A stretch of 64,000 nucleotides of DNA, from assembly GCA_013398275.1 (NCBI GenBank), contig VZSE01003113.1, positions 62,001 through 126,000 of the forward strand, read 5' to 3'. The notes beneath the pieces were generated by a model, which did no database searches, was not told the origin of the DNA, and saw nothing but the letters and a program-made list of their open reading frames with translations. Of this stretch, positions 50,901-64,000 are shown piece after piece. Made by a program: the position numbers and the translations under genes. Every line of letters begins with the position of its first letter. The first letter of the stretch is position 1. This DNA comes from Promerops cafer. Its lineage: Eukaryota > Chordata > Aves > Passeriformes > Nectariniidae.

Positions 50901-53639
50901 CATTATCACCTCTCAGCAGTGGATTCCACAGTTCCTTTACAGCACATCCAGCACTTTTCTTGAGAACCAGCGCTGCCTTTAAACAGCATGGTGACTAGCA
51001 TGGGCAAGCTAGCAATGCCAATAAGCACTGCAAATAATTGTGATTATGCACTGGGGGAGGAAAACCAGTCAGATACTGTAATTTAAATTGTTTTCTGCTG
51101 CATGCTACTGCCAGGAACGTCCTACTGCGTTCAAGTACAGCAGCAAGTGATAATTTTACGTGTTATGAAAACTAATGTTTGCCTAGCCAGGACCATAGTA
51201 TTTCAGAAGATGTTTTAGTTTTCCTATGCTATGCAGAGCCATGTCTGTCTTTGAAAAAATATGCATACCTATTTGAAGCAGAGATCCTTTAATCTTTATT
51301 TTTGTTTTAATCTTTAGTGGAATTAACTACAGCTAGCAATGTTTTGCATATCTCAGCCAGAGCTGGAGAGTTTTTCTGAAGAAATCTGGCTCATGAAGAA
51401 AGGAAAGGGGGCACAATTAGAGCAAACAAAAGCCTTAGACAGAGATTCCCCATTCAAAACTTAGACCACTTAGGTAATTTTCAGTGAAATTACCTATTAA
51501 AAAAATCCCCCAGAAGATAGTCTCCAGATAGCCTTGAAGTCTAACAATTGTTCTGGCCCTTTCTTTGGAGAGTGATAAATTTGTGTATAGTTTATAACAG
51601 AAGACTCAAAATAGGCCAAGCCAAAACTGGCAGTCTTTTGATCCTCTGTTCATGAGGGAACATTTTTGAGATTTGTACTACAGAAGTCACCATGCAGATG
51701 TTTTTAATGCCTCAAGTAAAATACAGTTGTTATATTGAGCCAAAGTGGCCAATTAATTGTTTTCTCTTGCATACAGTCTTTCTTTAGGAAAAAGTGCACT
51801 GATTCTCACCAAAAAAAAAAAAAGTACTCTTTAGCAGGAATGAAGCTTCTGCCTTTTTTTTCTGTTCTCTATTTGCACATCAGTATTTGAAAAAGTTAAA
51901 TTTTGGGAGTAAGAGGCCCAATTCCCTTACTAAAGTGAGACATAGATGTTTTCTGTCCCAAAGAGGGTTAACTCTCAGTAAGATGTAGGTATGTTCTCTT
52001 TTTTGAAGAGCAAAAATCTGGTCAGAAACTATTTTATTATTTTATTCATTAAATGGTTCTACTTGACCTTTTTGTGCTGTGTAGTTTTTGAAGAATTTTG
52101 CCTTCCTTTTTTTGCAGTCTTGGTAGTTACTATTTCCTGTACTTAAGAGACAATAAGTCCATTAATTACTACTTATATTAGGCATATTTTGTCCCTGTTG
52201 ATTTAATCTTGATAGACCCTTTAAAAATAACTTTACATTGACTTTACAGTGGATGAATTACTGTTTAGGTCCATATCTTTCCTGAAGCTCACTAAAAGAA
52301 ATTTCCACTGGCAATTCTCCCAGGAATTTTTAAAAATCCAGTTGCAGGTGTTTATCCCCACTTTCTAAAGTACCCAGTTTATATTTGCAATGCTTTTGGG
52401 GGGTTATGACTTACTAGTTTATGACCAATGCTTCCATCACCTCCCTCAACTATTTTCTGAACAATTAGTTCCCCCAAGTGGCTGCATCACTGCAGCCTTG
52501 CTTTGCAAATCTTCAGGGATGGTGTCCTCCATGGAACAGACTGACTGGACAAAACCAACAAAGATAACCACTGGACTGGCAGTGATAGCAAAATAATTTC
52601 CATTCTGCTCAATTGCGTCCTGTAAGATCACCAAGGTTCCTAGATAATGCCCGCTTTCAGGCTGACATGGTTGGCTGCTGAAACTAGCAGAGGCATAGAT
52701 AAGCTGAAATACAGTCTTTGATGATATATCTAACAGTGTCTCTCAAAAGGAAGTTCTGTGCTTAAATAGAAATTAAATTCAATCACTGTTTGTGTGGTTG
52801 CAGAGGCCAGGCACCATTTTGAGCCCTTAGTTCTTATATTGCCATAGTGAGAAAAGTCTGTGTGTAATTTCTTCAGCTGTAAAGGTGGAAAAGGTTATTA
52901 GTAATTATAGATGCTTTATGTCTAGCTTTCTTTATGCCAGTTTTCATTTCTTGATATGAAAATATTTTGATCTGCTTAAGACCTATTAATTTTGTTGACC
53001 TTAATATGAAATTAGTAGCTTATAACTTGAAAGACTGTGCCTTCAAAAAAATGGAAAGCTTTTAAAGTTCACAAACACTGTATGAGAGGTACTAAAAATG
53101 CATGTAGATCTGCTTATGAATGTATTTCAAATTCACTGCAAAAGTGTCTAAAATCTCTTATGTATATGTATTCTGACTCTTAGGAAGGACTTTGAACACT
53201 TTCTTCCTTTATTCAGTAGCACAAAAAAGGCTTTTTATAACAGCAGGTTGTGTTGAGCCATGCATTGCCTATATTATATATAGGAAGCTGCTTTTGAATA
53301 GTGATTTACCTATGTGTGGCTAATACATTTCAGGTAGCAACTCAAAAAGGTTGCCTCAAAGCTGTTGGCCACTTGTTATTCCCTGCAGAAATAGTATTTC
53401 ATATGTATTTTAAAAGCTGTTTGTGGTGGGACAGCACAGAGATCTATGAAACCTAAATCTATGAGAAACCAAAAATTGTCTTAATTATTACTGTTGCTAA
53501 TGCTGCTAATATAGTGACTGAATTTCTCAATGTGTCAACTTGTGTTTAACAAGTCTGCTTTAGTATGGGTATTTTTTATGTTATACTTTTCTCTGGGGAC
53601 AGAGAGACTGAAGCCAAGATGCTGGTGAGAGGAATGAGC
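50901..53639. other. Intron of ZNF438, nothing recognised
   Basis: AT-rich sequence with a 12-base A run near 51812. No repeat or gene is supported. Confidence 0.6.
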
Positions 53640-54545
53640 AGGTAAAAAATATCTTCCTTGTATCTAGTCTAAATCTACTTTCTTTTAGTTTAAAAACATT
53701 ATACTTTGTCTTGTGTCTGCAAGCACTGTAAAAAAGTGTCGCCGTCTTTCTTTTCAGCCCCTTTCAGGTATTGTAAGGCCCCAATTTGGTCTTCTTGGAG
53801 CCTTCCCCAGACTAAATAACATCATCTCTCTCTCAGCCTTTCCTCATACAAGAGGTGTTCCATCCTTCTCATCATTTTTGTGGCCCTACTTTGGACTTGC
53901 TCCAACAGGTCCATGCTTTCCTGTGCCAGAGCTGATGCAGCACTGCAGGTGGGTCTCACCAGAGCAGAACAGAGGGGAGAATCCCCTCCCTCCCCTGCTG
54001 CCCACAGTGCTTTGGATGCAGCCCAGGACACTGTTTGCTTTCTGGGCTGCAAGTGTACATTTGCAGCTCACAGTCAGTTTTTCATCCACCAGTACCCCCA
54101 AGTTCTTGGCAGAGCTGCTCTGAATCACTTCAGCCCTGCCTGTATTGATACCAGGGACTGTCCTGACCCACGTGCAAGAGCTCATGAGGTTTCCATGGGG
54201 CCACTTCTTGTTCTTGTCCAGGTGCCCCAGGCATCCCATCCTCCAGGTGTGTCAGCTGCACCTCTCAGCTTGGTTTTGTCTGCACACTTGCTGAGGGTGC
54301 ACTCAATCCCATTGTCTGTGTCACTGATGGAGATACGTCACAGCAGTGGTCCCAGTAGGGACCCAAGGGACACCGCTTGTCACCGATCTCCATATGGGCA
54401 TTGAGCTGTTCACCGTGACCATCCAGCCAATTCCTTATCCATCCAATACTCCTTCTATCAATAGAGCCTTTACCTCCCCAGTTCAGAGGAAGGGGTGTTG
54501 ATGAGGACCGTGTGAAAGGCCTCTCCTATCTGCACTTTCAAACAA
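53640..54545 (-). mobile_element. CR1 retrotransposon, about 0.9 kb, lacking the extreme 3' end
   Basis: The plus strand carries the reverse complement of the end of CR1 ORF2 and further 5' parts. On the minus strand I can read LLEQVQSRATKMMRRMEHL and YEERLRER at about 53950-53825, and LGVLVDEKLTVS with LAAQKANSVLGC upstream at about 54110-54020. The usual 3' terminal repeat is not found at the 53640 end, so that end is lost or diverged. The frames are broken, so it is inactive. Confidence 0.85.
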
Positions 54546-57500
54546 CAGAGGAAAGCAATTCTGGAAGTTGAGAAAGTGGTGTAATCTAATTTTTTTTTCT
54601 TAAGTTATGTTAGATCTGTATAAACTTTGGCATATATCAATATATGGTTAATAGTGCAGATCAGATGTTTCAGACAAAAACAAAAGACTGAATTAGAGAG
54701 GAAACTGGAGAACTTCTTAAATGCAAACTATATACCCATGATCTTGGATTACTGTATGACTTATCTCTGCAAGGTGACAGTTTATGCTAAAAATAGTTTT
54801 AGCTTATTCCCACACTGAAAAATGCCACTAGGAATTTTAATGTTGAACATCCTCTTTAATGGGGTCCAATTAATGTAAAAAAAAAAGTGTACCTTTGTTA
54901 TTTCAATGTGCTCTTCTGCTAAGAAGAGTCTTTTGGAGGGCATTTAAGGAATCCAGAAAGCTTCACACTGCTCACAGAATTTATTGAAATGCCCTATAAT
55001 CCTAATCCCTTAAAATAATAAACTTGCACAGACTGTAAAAAGGACCTTTCTGAATTATAAAATGCTTATTGCACAACTAGCAAATCACATTTTTGCTCAA
55101 ATCAGATTTAATTATATATAGCTTTAAAGATACAGCTTAAAGCTTCTACAATTTTAACAAATTATTTTGGTCTTGTTCCTCCTGTGGAATAAATTTTCTA
55201 AGTGTGTCTGCACATTCTGTGTCTTAGCGTTTGTGTGAATGATCTACGGAGATCTTCTAATCTTGCATTAAAACACGTTGTTATATTGTTTATTTTTCTA
55301 AGCTAGTTTAAATTGCACAAAGGCACTCTTATGTAAACATAGTTACAATACTCTTTAAAAAATCAAGTACTAAAAAGGTAAGAAATGTGAGATTCCTCTT
55401 TTGACTTAAATGTTTCTCCTTTCCACATCATGTGTAATGTTGGTTACCTGTCTTAAGTTTGCATTTAATTCCCGTATCCCACCGTGACTCTTTGGCCTGG
55501 ACACTTTTCAAGTCTCATTTCTAGTCTTGTCCTTTTTCTGCTTGCCCTCTATATTCTCCTGTTTTTCTTCCACGCTGTCAGGTCTGCAGTTCAGAGATAA
55601 GGAGAGGCCATTTCCTTGTTCCAACTTGGGTGCTTGGACCTAAAGCCATAGTTCAGGGAAAATCCGGCCCAGCCTGAAGCAGGAGCACATTCAATGGAAA
55701 GTAATCATTGGAAAAGGTAGCTGCTTGAAGTGTCTACTGAACACATACCCAGAGTCTACAGCTTTGCCTATTTTGGGCAGCTTTTCACAGATCAAAGAGA
55801 CATTGCTGTGTCATATATGAAGGTCTTCACTTGATGCACAGATGTGTTACTAGATTCTTTTTTTCTTTTTTTTACTTTAATGCAGACATACTGAGAATGG
55901 CTGGTATTTTCTGTTGAAATTAATTTTAGAAAATTATCTGATGTAAATACCCAGATCAGAACATTCCACCCAGGTAGTTATTATTAGCAAAGGTAGAAAC
56001 AACTGCAAATTAATTGCTGTAATGTACAGAGCTGGAAACTCATGGTTTGTAGGCTTTATTACTAATCTTACTTTGTATAGGTGTGTGGCAAAACTGGTTT
56101 TGAATAAAGAAGTCCAAATTCTGTTTTCTATAATATCTGCAGTTTATCTACATGGAATTATGGGAAGTGTAAATGAGCATAGAATTTAGCCCCTGTATTA
56201 AAACTACTCAATAAAGCTACTGAATCTTCATTTTTTGAAGCATTTTGTTTTGCTCTTGACTGTCTGCCATGACACTGAAGCTAAACCATCCCATCTGTTT
56301 GCCACATTAACCAGCTTTACTCAATTATTAAGCTATCACCTTGCATTTGGCATGTAATATATTAGATTTTAAAGTGTATTCTGAGGAGAGGAAAATGGCA
56401 AAGAGCAAAAAGCCGTAGTTTTCTTAATGCATTAACTGGAAGTTAATGTTTTATAGTTGCATTTTATATTGTCTTTTTCTGGGTTTTGTTGGTTTGGGGG
56501 GTTTGGTTGTTTTGGGTTTTTTTGTCCTGGGATCTATTTATAACTGAAGCACTTTTGCAGGTGGTGTTTTTTTGCATGCTAATCCTGCAGAGAAACACTG
56601 TGTCCAACAAAGTATGCTGGGTCAGCAAAAGCAAGAAACTTGTGCTGGAAAGACAGTATCCACAGGTATTTAGTATGTATGGGGATTTGGCAAAATGAAT
56701 GATTAACTATCATTGGCAGAAAAAGATCTAATATTGTGTATTAGACAGTTGTACATTTTTTTTTTTCCCACAGAAAAGATACTCTTCCTTTCAAAGTCAG
56801 CAGAAGACTCAGAAATGTTAATATGCATTGAATATTTGTTAATCTTCATCTGTATTCTGTCTTTTCTGTCAAAACAAGATGATTCTTTTTTTTGGTGTTA
56901 TTTTCTCTCATATGTCAATTCATGCACAAATGAAATACATATGTGCACAACTGAGGTGGACCTACAAGGATTATTTAAAAAATGAACACTATTACTCAGT
57001 GGTTTCTGTGGTGGCTGTTTGGTGGTTATTTTCAAAATGGACCAGATAGTACTGAAAATTAAATTTCTTCTGATACTTTCTACAGCATCCAAGCTCAGCA
57101 ATGTTGTGTGCTTTACATAGAGAACAAACTAAAGGAAGTACAAAAATAAGGCAGATTAGGCTGGAGTAGACCAGACCTGAATGACTTGGGAAGGCAGGGG
57201 AACCATGAAGAAGCAGCAACCCATGGAAACTCTGTTTCCTGCAGAGGACTCTTCCTAGCATGGCTCTATCAGAGAATTTAATGCATCATTAATTTTTGTG
57301 TTGGTGTGTCACTGTCCACTTCTATACAATTTTAAGGTTATTTAGAATGGATGAAAGCTTGTGACATCCTGCAAGTATCTGAGGGATTTGATACTTGCAG
57401 GTCCTAGCATGGTAACCATTAATCTTTTAACAGAGACTTTTAAAGTAAATAGGTTGAACTGCTTTCGGTTTAGCCTTGTGTATAATTATTTAAAAGTGTC

Positions 57501-60500
57501 TGCCTGTTGCCCCAGCTCCACACTCATCTGAAAGACTGAGGACACAGCAGTTAAAAATGAGCTTCACAACCCTCAGATATTAAATCTAATGTTTTCATTT
57601 ATTTCGTTTGTTACTAATGAAAATTTTAAAGAAAGTATAAAAACTGTTGCCTTCCAGTGAAGGATCTGCAGACTTACTTGTAGAAAGCATGTTGTTTAAA
57701 ACTAAGGGCCATCCTCATAAATGCCATTGCAGAGCCTCCCTTAACTGAAACTTCCCCTTCTTAGGTGAAAGACTTCATGGGATTGTATAGGCACAAAGGG
57801 TTTTCCTTAAGTCACAGGTGACAAGTCAGAATGAGTCCTTTGAATCAGACGCAGAAATAATTCGGAAGACATGGAATGCCCCTGAGAGATGCATATGAGG
57901 TTTCCAAGCTGCCTTTGCACAAGCCAGCCAGCCAGAGCATATTGAAGTCCTTCAGTGTGGTGAAGACGTGAATTACTATAGCTCTGTCTGTGTGCAAAGG
58001 AAGTTGTTGAAACTTTTCACCAACGATAAATGGAAAACAGAATTTTGGTCACTGATGATACTTGGGTGCTCTGAGTGGGACCTCTAGTCCGTGAATTGAC
58101 TGGCTGCTTTCTCCTGATCCAAGATGCTAAGCAGTCTTCCACCAGTTCTTCCAATTAGCTTTCCCAGTCTGCAGGCAAAATGTTAACACGGCCTGAAGCA
58201 TCATCAGGATAAGGCAGTCTGTATCTAGCCCTTCTCTATATTTAGGCACTGGCTAAGCAGCTTAACTACAGTAGCTGTGTTGGAGGGGAGGGAAATGCAG
58301 AGTCGAGTACTCCTTGGCTTACCAAAAGCACTGCAGTGAATATTTCTGCACTAAAATGTCTGATGTAAACTTGTGAAAAAGGGGAAAAAAAATTGTCCTG
58401 AAGGTTGGTACTAAACATAGCTTGCCTGGAAAACTTATGATAAAATTACACTAGTTGGAAAAAGTGTATAAAAATCCCTTCTCAAACAGTTATATCAATT
58501 CTTAGTATTGTGTTACCTGTGTAAGAAGGATATTGATCTATACAGACTTTTCAAAGAGCATCTTGTGCTTTATATTGATGAAGGTCTTGGCTTTTAGAGT
58601 AACACTCCCCTGTGGAATGGTGTTAAAATATGTGGAGATACTTTCTTTATAGAAAAGTGATTTTACTGCTTAATTTTGCATTAGGCAAGTCAGTGCATTT
58701 GAGAAACGTATGGTTTTTTTTTTTTTTTAAGGTTAATGCCATACATTACTTATACAAATATTTCCTCTAAACTTCAAATTAACCTTGTTTTATGGCTGCC
58801 ACTTGTAGAGGTGGCATGTCCACAGCAAAACTTCTGCCTTTTCCTGTTACCATTGGTTGAAGAGTGGGTGCCTTGGAACTTGGAGCAGCCCAGGTAGTTG
58901 TCTGCTGAAATGCTGGTATTCCCAGAAGTTTTATGCAAATCAATGAATGAAATTTTGAAATAAAAAGGCAAAGGAACAAGAGAAATAAGAGAGAATGGAA
59001 ACAGCTTCATGTTGAATATTGTGGCAAGCTGAACAGCTGCTAATTTGGAGAAAGTCTTTATTGTCGGTGTATGACAAGCATAATCTGGAGAAATAAGAAC
59101 TGATTCTGTCCTCTAAAAGGAAAGTACTCTTATTCTGTCATCTGCTGTATTTAAGCTATATGGTTTGACCTATAACTATTATTGAAGTTCAGGGCTAGTT
59201 TGGTTAGTGATTACAGTGCTTTACATAACTTTATTCTCCTTCTCAAAAGTACTTAGATTGTTTATTCAAAATCAACAGGAAGATACCTTGTAGGAAACAA
59301 ATAATCATCTGACTAACAGAAATCTTAGTAGCTGAAAATGTAAAGATTTCTATCTTTTTAGTGACTAGATTTAAAAAAAAAAATTAAAAATTGAGACTAA
59401 AAAGTGCTGTAGGGAAACAATTTTAAACATACCATGTTTCTGCTTTTTCCAAGTTGCACAAACCTGGACTTACACCTGTGTGCAGGGATCTCAATGTTTA
59501 TGTAAGACTTACAGGTGTAAAGAAAGTTTTGGTGGTGCCCAGTAGTTTCACTTAACTGGAGTATAAAGAGAGTGCATAATGGACTTGGGGTTTGATGCAA
59601 TAGATAGCAATGAAAGGATCAAAGCTTATGCCCTGCATAGTTATTGCTCTATGAATCTGCTGATCAAAGAGTTTGAAAAGTATCAGATCTACTAAACATG
59701 GACTGTACAGTTTATATGTGATTGCTCAGTGAATCCAGCATGTCCTGAAGGCAGTGGCTTTATTGTACATGTGCACACCATGAATATGTGTATATATATC
59801 TGTCCAGGAGTTCTGGTCATGAAACATGGTAGGTCTGTAGCTTGCAGTGATTGTTGCATAGTGTGTGACGTCTGATAAGAACATACAGGATTAAGATAAA
59901 TTTACTGGAGTTTCCAGTGTTGGTACTAATTCACAGTTACCTTTTTAAGTCCAGAATCACTTAAAAATGTATTTGTAATACAAGTCTTTAAAATGGCAAG
60001 GAATGGAAACCTTCCTATGGAATTATTGTACTACAATATTTCAAGGTTGCAGCATTTACTTTCACATGTTCAATTCAAATGTGATTCCTCTCTCAAATGA
60101 TTTTTGCTTAAGTCCAAATTGCCTTTCTGCCTGGGATCTTTGTAGCTGAATTTTCAGTGGTTGTAATTTCCATCTTTCCAGGAAACCTATTCCAGGTTTT
60201 GAGAACTGGAGGCGTCAATAATTGAATTTGAGAGTGGGTAATGAAACTGATAGATGAAATGGTAGAGGTACAATTAACCATGTATCAACTCCTTTTCTGT
60301 GGAGTCTGAAAGGTCAGCAGGTGTCTTTGCTGCCTAATGCGTCTCATATCATACGAATTTTATTGTTTTCCTTTTGTTTGTTTTAATTATCCTCACATTC
60401 CTGTTTACTAAAAATGTTTGCAACTTTCTTGAACACAAATAGAAGCAGGAAGAAATAGTTATATAACCTTGATAAATTGCATCTCTCAAGAAAATGTTTA

Positions 60501-61161
60501 AATAACTTACTGCAGTAGTTCTGTTGTGTGTTAGTGGCACATGAGTAACTTTTGTGATTGGGTATTTAACAGTAGTTCATACTCACATATTTTTTCAAGT
60601 CCTCTTTGATTTTATTATACATTATTTGCACGTTTTGTTGCAATAATTTTTCTAAGACTTCATCGGGCAAACTTTGATCTGTATCTGATAAAACCCCCAA
60701 ATTCTAAATAGTAGAGAATGTCTGAAAGATGGCATGATTCTGTTTGAGATACATGATCAGAGCTGGTGCTCAGAGAAGTTCTGTGTCATGGAGCTTGTCC
60801 CTGTTTTTCCAGCAGAATATTGCCAGCATGCTCTCACAGCTTTTCCAGGACTGAAGAGGCTTATGAGTGTATTTGTTCTGAAATGTCATGTAGTTTCTAA
60901 CCTAGAATTAAACAGCCAATTAAGATTTGATTAAGAGGAGGTTCTTTTGCAAATCTGTGTTCAAGCGTGTTGCCTCAGACAGGGCTTTTGTCTATTAAAC
61001 TTTGGCAATTCTAGATTTAATTTGGTGGTCATTTAAATGCCTAAATATTTTTAATATGCTTGTGTGTAATAGTATCCTTTGTAAGCAGTTTTATTTTTGA
61101 GAGAGTAATTTTTAAAAAATACTATGTGTCATATTACATCTTTGTTATGTTATTCTTACAG
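54546..61161. other. Intron of ZNF438, right part
   Basis: AT-rich sequence with a T run near 58712. A pair of inverted CACCTG/CAGGTG boxes at 59470-59520 is noted in the findings. The intron ends with the acceptor gttatgttattcttacag just before 61162. No other gene or repeat is supported. Confidence 0.6.
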
Positions 61162-63007
61162 ATAAACAGGAATCCCCTTCGGATATAATACAAAGTTTTC
61201 AGAAGAAAAGTCAGTTTAGGACCATTGCTCCAAAAATGGTACCAAAAATTTTAACATCTGGAGTGGTTTCTTGCCTTCAGTCATCTTTGCCTGAGCCAAT
61301 GACACCAGTTTCAGCTTCAGGTTCTAAGCCCATGGTGGTCCCAGCTCAGAACTATGCTGTCATGCAGGTGGCTGCTCACAAGGGCACGTTTTCCCTGTTG
61401 GCTGTGCCCTGTGTTGCTCCTGCCCTAACACGGCAAGTTCAGCAGTCGACTGTGGCCCCTTCTGAAAACCTAAAGCTGCCCATCCCCAGGTACCAATCTG
61501 TAAGAAATAAATTGCTGAGTGACAAAAAACCAGCACAGTTCTCTGGTTTGAGTGCACGTAACAAGATTCCTACCAAAGCACTGATCTCATCACAGACTTC
61601 CCCCATGACTACTCTACCTGAAGACTGTCCTGAAGCTCATTCTAGTTCAGATTCAGCTGAGCAAGGGATGATAGCAGACTGTAACTCAGCTGAAATTGGA
61701 GTTGCCACATTAGTAAATAAAAGCAATTGTGTGGATTCTGGAGGATCTCTTTTAATGAATAAAGCTGAGATTGCTAGCAATACTATTTCTGGACCATCTG
61801 TAGTTGAAGACTCTCTATCCAAGCCAGCAAGTACAGCTAATCCCATGAAACTAAGTCTACAGTCTATGAAGACAGCATCGGAAACCACAAGAGAGTCACT
61901 CCTGACATCTGAGAGACTAAAGGAAAAACCCACAAATTCTGCAAATCCTGTTGCTGTCTTGTCACCAGCAGTTTTTGGCAGTACAATTCAGATGACTCCA
62001 TCAGCACCAAAAGGAAAACTTCCTATTTTGCCTTACTCAAGAATGAAAAATTCAGTGTTCTGTAAATCTAAGCAGAATACTAATGTTATGGACATACCTG
62101 GTCATTCACTAAAATCTGAATGTGAAAAGATACCATCTTTGATGAAAACCAAAGCCTTTGATAAGCAATTAGGTGTATCATTTACACAAGTCCCCAAACA
62201 AGCCATTCGAGAAAATACCTTCTCTCCATCCAGCAAAGTGGATGATGCCGACAGTCTTAAAAAATTGAGCAGTGCAACCTCTAAAAGAAGAGGCAGGAAA
62301 AAAAGAGCCCCGGAAGATTTATTGGCTTTTCAGGCCAAGCGAAGGAAATGCATCATTAATAAGTTCAGAGAAGGAAGGGAGAGGACAAAGGTTGATATTC
62401 AGACACCTGAAGACAATAAAGCAGAAGCAGTGAAAAAATACCGCAGTATCAGACCAAAACCAGTGGTAGTTGTGCAGGCGTTCGCGCCGCTGGCTCCTGC
62501 AGCAATCGTAGAGACGCCGTCTCATGAGCAAGACTTACTTTTAAATGGTTCACTCCCCAATAAATGTTTAGGTTTAGAGCACAGTGATGCTACATCAGCT
62601 AAATCAAGTGATCTAAGTAGAAATACATGTTCAGCTGTCCCTAAGCCACTGCACAGATGTCATGTTTGTAACCATACGTTCCAGTTCAAGCATCATCTCC
62701 AGGACCACATGAACACGCACACGAGCAGGCGGCCCTACAGCTGCAGGATCTGCAGGAAGGCATATATCCATTCTGGGAGCCTGAGCACCCATATGAAGCT
62801 TCATCACAATGAAGGCAAACCCAAAAAGCTGGTGTGCTGTGAATTCTGTGCTAAAGTTTTTGGCCATGCAAAAGTGTACTTTGGGCACCTCAGAGATGTC
62901 CACAGGGTTGTTATCAGCACAGAGCTCTCCACTAGCGAGCAACAGGTGCAAGATACTTTAAAGAAGAGAGACAGGAATATAAAAGAGGCAGAAGAAGCTA
63001 CAGAGAG
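61162..63007 (+). CDS. ZNF438: ZNF438 large coding exon with three C2H2 zinc fingers (partial gene)
   Basis: This 1846-base exon encodes residues 10 (split codon) to 624 of a protein numbered from the ATG at 46514. It recognisably matches vertebrate ZNF438, a nuclear zinc finger protein reported to repress transcription. Conserved segments visible are SQFRTIAPK (26-34), ENLKLPIPRYQ and PKGKLPILPYSRMK. Two basic patches, SKRRGRKKR (383-391) and AKRRK (401-405), are probably nuclear localisation signals. The three C2H2 fingers use C509/C512/H525/H529, C537/C540/H553/H557 and C569/C572/H585/H590; the last has a four-residue spacing between its histidines. The N-terminal two thirds is Ser/Pro/Lys-rich and probably disordered. 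The exon starts after ttattcttacag and ends at cagagag/gtgagt, leaving two bases of the next codon. The reading frame meets a stop just past the donor, so splicing is needed. Human ZNF438 is about 828 residues, so roughly the last quarter, with further fingers, lies beyond the window. Confidence 0.96.
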
Positions 63008-64000
63008 GTGAGTTTTCACTAATTAAATGCTAATGAAAACTGGATTTCAAGTTGTCAGTGGAAATTAATAAACCTCACCATTATGAAAATCATTGCTTTT
63101 TTCCCCAAGTGAGATTCCTAATCGTTTAAGTATTCCGTTTGAATCTAGTCAATCCATTAGACCAGCCAGTATATTTTAGCTGATTTATTGACTGTAAATC
63201 GTTATTGACACTTGAATATCCAAAATAATTTTGCATATATTCTAGTAACACCTGATATACTGCCATATTTGGGTCAGTTGGTTTCTTATGATTAGTGCTG
63301 TGTCTTCTGTCCTACCCACTTTGGGGTTTTCCCTAGAAGATAAGGGAACCAATTGCAGTAAGTGAAAAACAATTCATATTTCAGTATTGGCTTGTAATTT
63401 GTTTTCCCTGTTAAATATTATTATCCCACTTCCTCTTAGGGAGTGCTGTGAGCTAATCTGTCCTGAGTTTACTGCTGCTTTTGCAATCACTCAGCCGAGT
63501 AGAAAAGTTAACTATATTAGTTATATATAGTTAACTATATTACTATGCACTATATTAAGATGGATAGAACATACTTTTACCTCTGTATTATTATTTTGAG
63601 GTGAAATCTCTTGATACAGTATAAATGTTGCCTTTTTTGTTTGTTCTACTGTGCATTTATTTTCACTGAAGAACACTCAGGGCTTCAATTAACTTCTCAC
63701 TGCAACACTGCAGTTCTATTTTACTCGCTTTACCTTTCATAGCTCCACTCTCTGGAGCATCAGTCACAAACTTCTGCGGTCTTGAGACTAAGAAACACCA
63801 GGATTTTTCTATCAGTCTTAGTAGCTGTCATCCAGTGAATCATTCAGTTTGTCTGTTTTGTTGGGTAATCTATCTAATATGTATAAATACACAATGTTAT
63901 GAGGTCCTTCTTGTAGATGTTATGAGAAGATGTCTGAGGAGATCTTCTTTTTATTGTCTTAATCAGGGACTGCCTGTGTATCCTTTATACTGCAGAGCTG
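63008..64000. other. Start of the next ZNF438 intron
   Basis: The stretch begins with the donor gtgagttttcac. I looked for the following ZNF438 coding exon and did not find it here. A 16-base AT palindrome and a 14-base direct repeat lie at 63506-63542. Nothing else is recognised. Confidence 0.7.
63506..63542. repeat. Direct repeat containing an AT-rich palindrome
   Basis: The 14-base unit agttaactatatta occurs at 63506-63519 and again at 63529-63542. The second copy is embedded in a perfect 16-base palindrome, atatagttaactatat (63525-63540). This may be only low-complexity sequence. Confidence 0.8.

Noticed and set aside
50453..50909. Arg/Pro/Ala-rich open frames of about 106-117 codons on both strands
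   Set aside because: Overlapping frames on both strands in CpG-rich DNA with a short tandem repeat are composition artefacts.
53880..54404. Plus-strand open frame of 174 codons
   Set aside because: It lies antisense within a CR1 copy whose minus strand encodes recognisable ORF2 remnants.
61360..62951. Several minus-strand frames opposite the ZNF438 exon
   Set aside because: They are antisense shadows of a well-supported coding exon.

Overview
The window looks like nuclear DNA from a bird. Two things in the sequence show this. There are many 5'-truncated CR1 retrotransposon copies, several of the CR1-J and CR1-X style common in birds. There is also one long vertebrate coding exon that I recognise as zinc finger protein 438 (ZNF438). 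The rest is AT-rich, with almost no long open reading frames, as expected of intergenic and intronic DNA. I found no bacterial, plasmid, phage or CRISPR features.

Layout. Positions 1-13301 are AT-rich and hold no gene I can support. A rearranged CR1 block follows (13302-14745). It abuts a CpG-rich island (about 14820-15420) that contains a 72-base assembly gap (15106-15177). This island is the best candidate for the ZNF438 promoter and non-coding first exon. From about 15.4 kb to 46.5 kb lies a long intron-like stretch. It holds a head-to-head pair of CR1 copies (31243-32657), an exon-like 141-base segment of unknown identity (33385-33525), smaller CR1 fragments, and a decayed minus-strand coding-like region (about 44550-45690). 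A 57-base exon at 46485-46541 carries the ZNF438 start codon. The next intron (46542-61161) contains three things: a CR1 copy nearly identical, in inverted orientation, to one at 32 kb; a second CpG-rich patch at about 50585-50900; and another CR1 (53640-54545). The main ZNF438 exon is 61162-63007. It ends at a clean splice donor, and the remaining exons lie beyond the window.

The two ZNF438 coding exons join in phase. The first supplies one base of a split codon and the second supplies two, giving 624 complete residues. These include three C2H2 zinc fingers and a strongly basic, probably nuclear-targeting region. ZNF438 is a nuclear zinc finger protein generally described as a transcriptional repressor. 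Nothing here looks like a dense novel system. The items most worth a second look are the unidentified exon-like segment at 33.4 kb, the matched inverted CR1 pair, and the possible second promoter at 50.6 kb.
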